Source: Paraphysomonas bandaiensis (taxonomy: Eukaryota; Chrysophyceae). From it: a stretch of 64,000 nucleotides of DNA. The DNA lies in assembly GCA_965644295.1 (NCBI GenBank), contig CBFFRP010000065.1, positions 62,001-126,000 on the forward strand, given 5' to 3'. Shown one piece after another: positions 10,036 through 22,125 of this stretch; the stretch's first letter is position 1; every line of letters starts with the position of its first letter. The notes below the pieces were generated by a model. That model worked only from the letters and a program-made list of their open reading frames with translations. It was not told where the DNA came from and searched no databases. Position numbers and translations under genes: made by a program.

Positions 10036-10307
10036 GTCATAGGCGTTCAAGCTGCTGGAGTTGCCAGAGATGCTTATTAACGGGATAGCAATTAGATATT
10101 TCAAATATGTTGAGGAGATTGAATAATATACCCCACCAGTTGTACGAAATTACATTATAAATTTATGTTCTAATATAATTTATGTTAAACACTAGTTCAT
10201 ACACACATGAAATATACATAGCCTATGAGCATTCGAGAGCATCTTATTATATAAGGAATACAAACAACGACTATACTTCTAAATCTGAAGAGATATTAGA
10301 CGATTTA

Positions 10308-13300
10308 CTATGATTTAGGCTCACTATTCGTCGGCTCACAACGGGTATCTGGTGGTAGTTTAGTATCACATGCAAATTGCGAATCAGCACTCTCTACAGT
10401 GGTACAACGCACAGGGGTTGCACTCCTTGTTGTTGGTGGCGTCTTTGAATCAGAGTCTTTAGTGGATATGTACGAGTTCGCTTGGGAAGGAAGAGAAGGA
10501 AAGGTAGACATAGTAATGGCGGACATGTCTTTTGAGGGTGTTGATTCCTCACTCTCCTTACTCATGGCACCATACGATGCGGGAGTATCTGATGATCCTA
10601 GAGAGCGAGTTGACTTGTTTCCAACGGTCGTTGAGTCGCTATTGGCTTTTTTGGTAAGCTGGCTGACTATTGTAATAGGTAAGGTTGAAGTCCTCTTCGT
10701 ACCCGGAGGTGTCCGAGGCTTCTTTCCTACTACATGCGTGCTTTCCGTAGACTCATTGATGGTCTGCACGCTTCCATTGATGCGAGATAGCATGGCAGAC
10801 GGGTCTGTCGTCCTCCTCTCACTCCTAACGTGTAGGTCTTCGGGAGACTCAGGATGATTATCCGGCGTGCTTGGCCGGTCATCCACGCTCACTCGTGACG
10901 TCGAACTATCTTGTCGCATAAGAAAGTGACTCATGCCGGTGAGCTGCGCGAGAGAAGTTGGCAAAGAGGAGAGTGTGCGTGATCGCTTCAGTGGAGTGCT
11001 ACGGTTGTTGGAATCCTCTTCGACAAGATCAGGCTTCTTGTCTGAAAGGATAGTACGGCTGCTAACGGCCTCTGTTGGCAACCAGTGCGCACGACTATCG
11101 TGGCGTAAGAAAAGAGACGGGCGCGTACGCTTCTGCACTGGAGATGGGGTCTTGCCGGCAAGGTTGCCGTCGTCAAGAGGTGAACCCTCACGTATCGAAC
11201 TGACGCTCTCGCGTGACTTTTGCTTTCGGAGTTTTCTGTCGACCGCTGATTCCCACGAGGATAACGTTATGCCGGATATACCAGATATTTGGGACGCTTC
11301 TCTGCGGAAGGAGGCCGGGCGAGATGAAAATGGTGACCTCAAAGGGGCAAGCCAGGAGGATTGACGCGATGTATCGCTGCACATGGCTTCACTGCGAGCT
11401 GATATCGGTCGACTTGTCTGGAACTCCAGTTGGGCAATAGGAGGGCTGCTGTACTGGTCCTCGTCGGAGTTATCGTTTTCCACTTTCCTTTCCACATCCT
11501 CTCTCGGCTTTTCACCATTATTCGTCCCATCCACCTCACTCTGGGACCGATTACTTCCACGCTTGCTGCTCATGCGGGGCATGAAGAACCTACGAGATGA
11601 ATTGGAGCGCCGAGAAGCAGAAGACCTGTCGTCTTTTAGTGTTGAATCCGGACTGTCTTGTTGCGCGAATGAACTCGACGACATGGAGCGCTTAGATGCA
11701 TTCCAAATAATCTTTCGTAAAGACCTCCTGTTGTGCTTCTTTTTCTCCTCTGAGTTCATGTTACGATGCTGTTCAACCATTTGAGCTATGATGCTTCGCA
11801 GCTTCTCGCGAGACTGCTTTCCTCTCCACATGGCCTAAATCATAAAGATTAGAGTATATAAATCAACAGACAGCCATGCTAATACCTGCATCGCCATCGC
11901 GCTGTTAAATTCAACAGCTAGGTCGACCTCAGTGAAGACCTCATCCTTCATCTTCGTCTCCAACTTCTTTAGGGTCTTGTACTTCGTCATCTTCCGCATG
12001 CGGTACAAAAGCTCTTGCCTTTGCTGGTTCGACATAGCGGCGATAACATTAGTCCCTCCTTTAGTCTTGGACTGTGATCGACGCACCAGCGCGGCAATCA
12101 CGTCGACGAAATAAACACGACCTTTGGAATCCTCCTTCAAGTCCAGACTTCGGACAAATGAGAGAACGAAATTTCGATGCAGCTGCCGTTGGCCATTATC
12201 TCCAAGTGCAAGGTCTGTTTCGGGAAGGTTTTTGATGCCAAGAGGAGGAGGAATTGAATGAATTAACTTCACCAAGGCATAACAGGGGATTCTGTCTTTA
12301 TCCTCCGCGCCAAGCTCGTCGTGTATTTGTGCCCAGACCTCTATGAAGTCCTCCAGATTTTTCTGTTGGACTTTGTCTGGATCTGCAGCTAGAGCTGCTT
12401 CAAAATTTTCCAAAATTACGGCAATGAACAAGTTGAGCATCATGTATCTACAAGTGATAAGAAATAGAGCGAAATATGGGACAGCTACTGGGTAGCCCTG
12501 GTCTTGAAGGTAGTGCATCATATCGTTCCAGTTTTCACCCGTCATACAGCGGAAGAGAAGGAGCATTGAGGTACCGAAGTGTTCGAAGTTATTGTACTCC
12601 GTGAATAACTCGCCATCCCGCTCTGCCGTTCCGAATACATTCATACCGACAATCGTGAACACAAAAAATGCCAGAAACAACAGTGAACCCACATTGAGGA
12701 GAGAAGGAAGCGAAAAGAAGAGGGTTTTCAATAGGACGATAAGATTTTTGGAACTTTTCACAAGACGTAATATGCGTCCTATACGCAACACACGGAAGAT
12801 AGTCACATTGAAAACCAGGGCCATACCGGACACATCCAAGACTGCACCCAAAACAATCAAAAAGTCAAATCTGTTCCAGTTGTTTTTGGAAAAATGATAC
12901 AACCCTACGGCAAGAAAGCGCAGCAATAGCTCGAGGCCGAATATTCCAACAAACATAATATCCAGATAGTAAACCACATTCGTCATTTCATCAGGTTGAT
13001 TGTAGTGAATAAGTGTCATAAGCAAAATGTTCAGCAATATGAAAACATCCATGACCAAAATGAAGTTCGGGTTTTGAACAAGATAATAAATAGGTCGCTG
13101 CAGACCATACATGTCCGTCTCAGTGGGGACTGGAGCCTGGTTTTGTGGACGTGCTGACATGGCTACCTTCAGATCATTCAACCATTGTTGCTGATCTTCA
13201 GTCAGAAAGACGCTACCTTTATCCAGAATCCTCGCTTTGTTGAACTTATGTACTATAATCCCAACAAAAAGGTTCGTGATAAAAAAGGCGCCAACGATAA

Positions 13301-16300
13301 TGAAAGCGATGAAGTATATAGCATTAAAGCGCGAGTTGTTGAGTACTGGATGATGGGTTTTCCTATCCACAATATCCATGGCTGGGTACATAATATCAGG
13401 CCATCCCTCCATGGTTGAGAGTTCGAAGAGAGTTAATAAAGCGTTTCCAATGTTGTCGAAATTCGATGGGGCGGTTTTCCACTCCAGTTGTGCGACGTAT
13501 CCACCTGAATTAGTGACATTTCCTGTGCAGTCTAGCATGTCCAAAGTATACCGAAACTCGTTCTCATATATGGAGTTTTCGGAAGAGTCCCAATCACCAG
13601 ACGCTTTGCAGGAATATAAATGATCTCGGAACATGGATGCACCAAGGATCGCAAAAGTGAACAGAAACACACTCACAACAAGTACAAAGTTCGTTAGAGG
13701 AGGGACGACCAATATGATTGCGTTCACCACAGCACGCATACCAGGGGAGCGCGAAACTACTCGAAGAGGTCGCAGTGCACGAAGAGCTCTGAAAGCTTTC
13801 AAGAAAGACAAATCTAGAGACTTAAGTGATATCGACAACACAGATATAGCAACAACAATAAAGTCTAAAATATTCCACTCGCTCTTAAAATATCCCTGGG
13901 GAGTGTAGTATACACCCATCGCAATCATTTTGACAAGCATTTCCAGCACAAAAAAAGATGTGAAAAACAAGTCCGTGACTCGAACAGTTCTACCCAGCAC
14001 AGAGTCGCTCTTAACACCAGGCTCGTCCAGAGCGAGAAATAGACTGACAAAATATGTTAGAACTTATCAAGTAGAACAGTACATCACTCACCTGCTAGCT
14101 ATAATCATGCCGACCACAAATATTTCCGTGTACTTGTGAATCACAATTTGACCGCACCAACGCCGTATAGCACTATCCCCAAAGAACAATCCGAACGACA
14201 CGCCCTCAAGCATAGCGTTTAGCTCATCGAGCTTCTTATTCTCACGAACTTTAACCATCGTCTTCTTGGCCTCCTTGGATGTCATTAGCCACTCCGTTAC
14301 CTGTTCTCCCTGGTCCCCTAGTCGATACAAACTTCGATCGTCACTGAATCGAATATCTGTGTTCGCGCTAATTTTTCTGTTCACATATAGCGGTTTAATC
14401 GCATTGGGTGGGGTGGCTGAGGACTGGTTCGAGTATGGTGTGACAACCGACGAACCCTCGTCATCAAGAGCCACATCATCATCTTTCTCTTCGCCATTGC
14501 GCATGATGTACACTGGCAGAAGCTTTCGACGGAACACCAGTTCCTGACCCATAGCAATAGCTTGTGGTATTGAATTCACAATTTGTCGGTCCAACAGTAT
14601 ATCAACGACCTCGACAGCCATGAAGCAATCGTTGAAATACTGGTTGCCCCTTCTATACTGCCCTGGTACGATGTCTCCCAGAACTGCCCTCCGGTATGCG
14701 TCTTCCTGAAGAAAAAGGCTCCCTTCCTCGTTTTCATGTTCCAAACTGCTGTCCCACCCACCCCATTTTGATTGCATATGCTTTAAAGCTTTCCCGGTGG
14801 GACTTGGGGCCTTTGAGTATGCAGCTGCCGGGTGCGTAGGCAGTGTACGGTTTCGACTAAAACTACTCGCACTACTCGACTTGCGGCCCAGCATATACCG
14901 TAGTGACCTGACTAAAACCGACGAGTCATCACGCTCATTATCCGCATCGTAGTCAGCAACACCAAATTCGCCACTATCGGACGACATTGAGTCATTTTGA
15001 CTGCATTTCTCCCCCGTCGACTTGCGCTCTACCTCTCCATCCCCAGACCAGGATACGGGTAGCAAATTTTGGCACAGCATATACCCAAATGCCACCCACA
15101 CCTTCCTCTTCATGATAGTGGAGAATGTTCCTGCGACGGTTGATATCACCACTTGTACGTCGCGTTGATGATCTAACTGTTCGTAATACGAAACTCTATC
15201 CTTTCGATATCGACCTTCGCTAAAATTCTCTAACAGAATCGCGAGGAATAAATTGAGCACAATCAGATTCCCAATACCGTACACAATCACATAGTAGATG
15301 CCACCAATGGTGGGGTTGTATTCCATTCCTCGGAACAGCATGTCACTCCAATTCTCTCCTGACACCACCTGGAAAGTGGATACAAAAGCTTGAAATAATG
15401 TGTCGTAGTTCGCCCGAGATGTTCCATATTGAAAGTGGTCACCGTCCAACTTCCCCGCAAAAAGAGACATTCCAGCCAGTGCGCATACAAATATATAGAG
15501 AAAGAGAATAATGCAGAAGTACCCTAGTCCTGGGCCTGACTTGAATACAGCATAAACTAGTTGTTGGAGAGACTCCCACCTACTCAGGAGCTTAAAGGTA
15601 CGGAACACTCTCAGAGTGCGAAAAGCTGATAGTGCGCTGCTTGCGGTGGAGGTGAATAGTTCCGCGACACTCACAATCACAATTGCTGTATCTACAACAT
15701 TGAAACCTACGCGAAAGAACTTCGTGATATCCTCAGCTATTATGCGAATCACGAGTTCAATGACAAACAAAATAGTACAGGTCGTGTTCACATCGTTCAC
15801 AAACTTCTTCACCAAGCCCTCTGCGCCGTTTGCCTCAATGGCAAGTGCGATGATATTGAATAATATTAGCAATACGATGACCCAATGAAAATTAACACTT
15901 TCTGTCACATAGCTGATGTTGTATTTTAACTGCATATATAACGCATTCTCTGTAAAGAAGTTTCGGATGGTTTCAGGGATCAATCCACGGTCTGCAAGCA
16001 AGTCCACAAGCGGCGGAATCAGCTTCTTAGGAGGAATACGTCGATGGTGAGAGGCAACAGCATTCAAATCAGCTTTCGATGAATGTACCTCGTCTATTGT
16101 ATCGATGTACGACTGATATATTACAGCAATTAGAAGATTGATCACAAAATAGGAGCCCACAAATACTAGAAAGACAAAATAACCAGCGGATGCTTCTCCC
16201 GCCGTGTCCATGATTTCGTACATAATAGATGCCCACCCTGCAAAAACACGTCGGAAATATCTCGACAACGACGAACACACTTACCTTCCAGAGATATCAG

Positions 16301-17517
16301 CACAAATATAGAAAGAAAAGAATTCGGAGTGTTGTCAAAATTTTGGTTCGGATTTAAATTTGGATTTGGCTTGTCCGTACCGGGATAGTTGTCTCGACAT
16401 ATTTCTCTGTGATGGCACTGCAAGCCGCTGGTGTGGTCCATCGAGCACAGATCATCACCGGGGTCATAGGAGTTTCCATATTCCTCTTGGACGTCTTTGG
16501 GGAAACAGCGCTGCCGCAGTCTACCCATGTACAGTTGTGTGCCCAAAATGCCTACATGAGTGCTTCAATGGCAAGTTAGAAAGAGACGTAACGTATTACC
16601 GAAAAGGAGAAATATGAAGGTTAGAAGGTAGCCAACACTAATAAGTCGAGGAATTGCATCCAAAACCGCCTTAACAAGTCGCTTGAGACCCGGAACATTG
16701 TTAACTGTTTTAAGCACCTATACAAGACATATATCAGCAGTTGATATTATAGTGGAAGGCAAATAGACCTTCAGGATGCGAATGGCGCGAATAAATGTAA
16801 AGTTGCTAATAGATGCCGCATTGGAAATAGACAACAGAAATGGAAGCCATCCAAGCACTAGTACTGTGAAGTCGAGTCTACATGGTAGTTAGTCAGATAT
16901 TACACATGAGTACAGGCACTACCCACCGGTTCCAAGGATCAAGGAAGTACCCAGCAGGTGATCCTGTTCCGCCCAAAGCAATAAGTTTAATGCAGAATTC
17001 CACCAGAAATATCGAATTGAAGACAAATTCTGCCACAGCAAACATCTGTTTGCAATATTGTCAGTTGAGTCGCCTACATGAGCATCAAATATACGTACAG
17101 TCTTATTGTTATCATCAAGGGGGTTATCTGCCGCAAGGAACAGCGCATTCCCAATTATAGAGAGCAATATCATCCTGTCGAACCACGAATGCAGCATGGC
17201 ATTAATACAGAATTCGCGAATAGGGCTTTCAAGGGGAAAACAATATAACGTGGTTTCGTCCATGACACTCCACACATTAGGATTGCCTTCATAGAACCAC
17301 GTGCTGACTTGCTCTGAAGTTATTACAGCTTGGGATCCCTCCTCAAGTTCAGATGCTATTAAATTGTGCTCTATGCAAACAATATAACAACAAATAATCA
17401 ATATATGTCAATACACTTACTTTCCGCTAGATCACGTAGTCTGTCGATCAATGGCTTTTGGTATGGCTTTACCTCTATGCCAGTGTTGATGGAGGATCTT
17501 GCAGCAGGTATATACAT
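10308..17517 (-). CDS. Four-domain voltage-gated calcium-type channel with DEP-like insert
   Basis: Nine exons: 17421-17517, 17099-17370, 16927-17045, 16769-16877, 16600-16717, 16285-16551, 14092-16237, 11886-14043 and 10308-11834. All phases agree, giving 2270 residues. There are four six-segment repeats with basic S4 helices, for example AFRTLRVFRTFKLLSR and AFRALRALRPLRVV. The pore filters are SLEGW (about residue 327), SGENW (about 622), TMEGW (about 1255) and TGENW (about 1546). This E/E/E/E ring predicts Ca2+ selectivity. The II-III linker, about residues 839-904, contains a segment resembling a DEP domain (VVDILLDRQIVNS, IAMGQELVFRRKLL). The C-terminal 500 residues are Ser/Arg-rich and probably disordered and phosphorylated. 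It is expected to be a plasma- or ciliary-membrane Ca2+ channel. It is head-to-head with the choline transporter-like gene, about 750 bases apart. Confidence 0.93.
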
Positions 17518-18266
17518 CGTTGATCAATGGTGTACTATATCAAATATATATAAATTTGTTGGCTAAATAATTGATTGGTGTTTCTAACGGTAACCATGAA
17601 GTGCGATGTTTAATATATACGGCACAAGTGTCTAGTATAAGACCTTAAGCTATAGAGAGATCAATTGGACTATTAGTCTCTGTCATTTAAGGCATAACCT
17701 CAATATTATTGACAAGAGATATAAATCATATTAAAAAATAGACCGATCAAGTCTCATTCATGTTGATGAGGGTATATATATCTCTGTATGGGGATCTGAG
17801 GTGTGCTAGTATCAGTCGAAGAGAAATGGAAGCTACTGTACTGCCGTATAGAGTATAACAACAATAAAAATATACCCACAAACAAGGCCCTGTTTAGCCC
17901 TCATCAGCAGCAGGCAGTAACCATATAGTACCCCCGTGCTATAGTTACAGTAGTCATAGTTATGGTAGTGGGTATGTATACATAGTATGGGGGATGTATT
18001 GGAAGGTTCGACGAGGGCGGAGAGTCGGTTTTTCCCATTTACAGTATTGTATAATATTCCGTTGGTTTATATATACACACATATCAGTATTGTAGCAGTG
18101 GGGGCATGTGCTTTCCGTTATAGTGAGATAGATAAACAAGATATCACTAAACTCTACGAATATTACACGGAGTATTACAAGATTTTATATCATCTTCGTT
18201 TGCAGTAGAGGTTATTAGTTCTCTGTGTGCAGTTGGGTAGCGTATTAGTGTCAGCTATATAACACT
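17518..18266. promoter_or_regulatory. Divergent intergenic region (channel / CTL)
   Basis: These 749 bases separate two divergently transcribed genes and must hold both promoters. The DNA is AT-rich with TATATA runs. No specific factor site is recognised. A 73-codon open frame at 17987-18208 has no supporting features. Confidence 0.4.
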
Positions 18267-20685
18267 ATGGGTTGTTGCGATAATTCTAACCCTGACAGTG
18301 GTGGGGACAATGACACGAACCACCCTGATAACAAAAAGATGAGCGGAGATGGATGGACTAGTTTAAGAGAGAGGAAACGGCATTGTACTGACTGTTTGTG
18401 TCTGGTTTGTATAGTCATACAGTGCAAGCGTCCCTAATTTATAGACTTAGATTCTTCTAATATGTTGCTGGATTGCCATGACTACTGTGGGGTTTATTGT
18501 TACAGGAGTTATTGACGACCAACACCTCGACAAAGGATATCCAGCTAGGTAATTAGTATAAAATAAGGTGATATTCATAACCCCTAATTAATAGATTGAC
18601 CAATGCTATTGACTACGACGGACGGATTTGTGGCGCCTCGTCAGGAGTCAAAGATCGCCCGAATGCATATTACTTGACCAGTGGGGCAGGTGTGTATTTT
18701 ATATATCGGGCGCATATTTTTTACATATTTTGCAGTGGTATGTGTGAAAAGTTGTCCTAAGAAGACAGACTACTCCGAGTTCATATGCTACGACGAGAAG
18801 CAAGCAGCTGCGAATGCTAACGAATCTACAGCGTGGGTATTGGTTGGCAAACAGAAGTGTATGTATGAGGCAAAAACCGAAGAATGTCAGTCATTTTGTA
18901 GTTTGTACGTGTCGTGATTAACTATTTTCTGTTTTAGTTCTGAACAGGTGTTTATACCAGAAGGACAAGTCTGTCAATGCTTCGTCTGCCCAGGATGCTG
19001 CCAGCAGCTATGTAGACTTAGGTGAAGTCTCAATTCCATCGTCCTATTCGGACAGCGACACGGGTTCTTGGGCAACTGGCTTTTTTGCTGATATGTATAA
19101 GCTCAGAGGCTACATATTTGGATTTGGAATTGGTATTTCGGTCTTTCTGGCACTGGGCTACCTATACTTCCTTCGCGTACCTGGCGTGTTGTTCATCATG
19201 ATCTGGAGCATTATTGTTGGTGCGGGTATTTTTCATCGCCTTGTTGCACTTTATAATTCAATGATTAGGGATTGGTACGGTGCTTTTCGTGGGATCTGTA
19301 ATGCTCTACGTATTGGCGCAGCAGTGGTCACAGGACGATGAGAGAAGCAATGACGAGGCGACCACCCTCCAAGTCATCAGCATCATTGGATTTGTGATAT
19401 TTGCACTATATATATGTTTAATATGTGTAATGCGAAAGCGCATCATGCTTGCAATTGGAATCGTGAAAGAGGCCTCTCGGGCTGTGGCCGCGATGCCTAT
19501 TCTTTGCCTCATGCCAGTTTTTCAATGCGCAGCTGTAGTTGTCTTTCTGGTACCATGGACGATCTACTCTTTATATCTAGCCTCTTCGGGAGATGTAAAG
19601 ACAGAAGAAATAGAAGCTGATGGACAAACAACACAGTACAAGACCATAGAGTACAATAATAACACACGACTAGCGTTTCTATATCTCCTGTTCTGTTGGT
19701 TCTGGACTTCTCAATTCGTTGTCGCGGCTGGTCAAATAATGTCCGCCCTTTCCTTTTCTGCGTGGTACTTTACCAGAGATAAGAAGACAGAGGGCAATGC
19801 AACTGTGTTTTGGGTGAGATATTATATTTGTTATTTTTATGGCGTCGCTGATGTGTTGTGGTAGGCATTCCGTGTGACGGTCCTCTATCATCTTGGCACT
19901 GCCGCCTATGGCTCTCTAGTGATAGCAATCATCAAAACTATACGTGCGGTACTCGCGTATCTACAACGCAAAGCGAAGAAATCTGGTAACCAACTGGCAT
20001 TGTGTATACTGCGGGTATTACAGTGCTGCATGTGGTGTCTGGAGAAGTGCATGAAGTTCCTGAATAAAAACGCCTACATCCAGACTGCCATTCATGGGTA
20101 CTCTTTCTGCAAAGCCTGTAGGGCTGCTTTTTTTCTCATTGCGAGGAATGTTTTGAGAGTTATTGCTGTCAGTTATGTCGGCGACTTTGTTCTCTTTCTT
20201 GGAAAGGTATGGTGTGTAATGTATGTTGATATAAGTATGATGTCGGTGCTGTAGATATTTATTCCACTCCTAACGACTTTCCTCTGCTACCTCGCATTGG
20301 GATATGCCATTGGAGATCGCATTAATGGACTTGTAGGGCCGTTGCTGATTGTCTTTTTCTTGTCGTTTTTCGTAGCCAACTTGTTCGTTGAGGTGTTCGG
20401 TATGGCTATCAGCACAATACTTATGTGCTATTGTGCGGACGAGGAAATGTTTCCTCCGGAGGAAAGATTCGCGGATGGATCCCTCCGGGGAGCTATCAAG
20501 AAAACACAACAGTCAGCAGCTGAAGCCAAGGTGGTACCTCAGGAAGCCAATGTAGTCGCTGTGCAAGCTAAGGTTGGTGTCTGTGTTATTCGCACACGTC
20601 CATATCACGTCAGTTTTAGGCTGTACCAGACCAGGATGAAGACGAGTTAAGTAAAGATGCCGCAAAGGGAGGAGCACTTTTATAG
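18267..20685 (+). CDS. Choline transporter-like protein (SLC44/CTL family)
   Basis: A multi-pass membrane transporter family (Pfam Choline_transpo) implicated in choline and ethanolamine uptake. Nine exons: 18267-18404, 18451-18548, 18595-18689, 18736-18885, 18938-19219, 19269-19813, 19865-20206, 20255-20572 and 20620-20685, giving 677 residues. The N-terminus begins MGCC, a possible acylation site, followed by RHCTDCLCL leading into TM1. A Cys-rich extracellular loop with NAIDYDGRICG comes next, then about nine further hydrophobic segments. The family hallmark is clear near the end: FCKACRAAFFLIARNVLRV followed by YVGDFVLFLGK. An acidic and then Ala/Val/Gln-rich cytoplasmic tail ends at TAG 20683-20685. 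A polyadenylation signal AATAAA lies at 20730-20735. Confidence 0.93.
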
Positions 20686-20735
20686 AGGTGCATTTATGTG
20701 AATGTGTACAGTTTTTGAAAGAGTTATTTAATAAA

Positions 20736-22125
20736 ATTCTAGTTTTTTGGATTAGCCATTAATGAAGGAATCGTGATGTATAGAAATATAATTGAAAAGA
20801 TTCTAATCAACACATATCCTAATTCATTGGTTATAGGCATCACGGGTTACTGCATATTTGGTGCACCCTGTCAATAGCGTGAACGTCTTATTCTTAGCAA
20901 TAGGCGTAAAGAGTCATCACCAGATAAGTAGCTAGATGAAAACTAGTCAAGTTATATAGACTTCTACCTGTAATTAACTTGTGCAAACTCTCATGTTCTA
21001 AACTCTAAACCCTGTCAATATAGCACTGTCGAAAGTCAAAAGTAACAGCATTATACCACCAAGTATTAATTTAAGTGTTGTGGAGTAAGAGATGACGAGT
21101 TTTTAGAATATCTTCAATTTTTATTGAATATAACATATTCATGTATGTGGTATAAACGTATTCAGCACAAAGTGTTGACCGCTATGTAGTGATATTGTAT
21201 GCACGTATGCACTCAGTCTAAATTATTATGCGTATCAATATTATCGATGTTACTGCAATAGGTTATCTTGTACATATTCTCTTTGCACAACAGAATTATT
21301 CACTTAACACTGTCAACAGTAAATGGTACTACCTACATATAATACTGCATCCATGTGAACATGCACATCAAGCATATGGTATTTTCCTCAGTGAGACGAA
21401 ACCCCACTTTGCTCGTGAGAAGAACCATTAGGTTGGAGTTACAAAAACTCTACTCGTCGTCTGCCTTATCTAATCACATTCGATATATCAGACCATTTAG
21501 TTTCATAATAACTTGCTTTGGGCAATCTAGTTTCAATGCAGCCATTCAGATGGACTATAATATCACTCCATATTTGACATACACAACAAGTACATGAGCT
21601 CGACGCCAGAGGAGCCACATCCCTTATTTCTTTTCTATATACCTTCAGTTGTCCTGCATCATTCATCCCACTATCAGGTCTTGTTTTGGCAATGGACTGA
21701 CTGTCCAGGCTGTGCCCACATACACAGCAGTTTTGAATAGCGTAACCATAACAATTCATCCGTTAACGGTCACTCCCCGTTCTGTAACCCGTACAAAACT
21801 AATATACAGCAGTATATACTGCTGTAGTCCAGGGAAGTATTAGTCGTCTAGTGGTGCATAGAATTCTAAGCCAATAGCTTCTCAACAGATACTGTTCGTA
21901 GTTGCAATGAAAGTACGCCTTACCTTACGACTTACGACACCCCATAGATGTATATTGAACAATGTATAGTGTACAGTCCATGTGGTTATAGTTCATATTG
22001 ATATCTACTTGAGGAAACAAACTGTTATCATGTATATGTCCAGCTGTAGTATCTATACTGTCCTTATATAGGATGATCTCATTGTAGTAAGTTAGGCTAT
22101 AAGAGAATAAACAGTTGACGTCGTT
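20736..22125. other. Intergenic region
   Basis: No gene, RNA or repeat is recognised. Only short unsupported frames occur, on both strands. The last hundred bases should contain the promoter of the giant gene starting at 22126. Confidence 0.5.

Noticed and set aside
10399-11784. Plus-strand reading frames opposite the channel C-terminus
   Set aside because: They lie antisense to a phase-consistent coding exon and have no motifs or splice context.
17987-18208. 73-codon plus frame upstream of the choline transporter-like gene
   Set aside because: No motif, and its end does not join in phase to the clear first exon; treated as chance or an upstream ORF.
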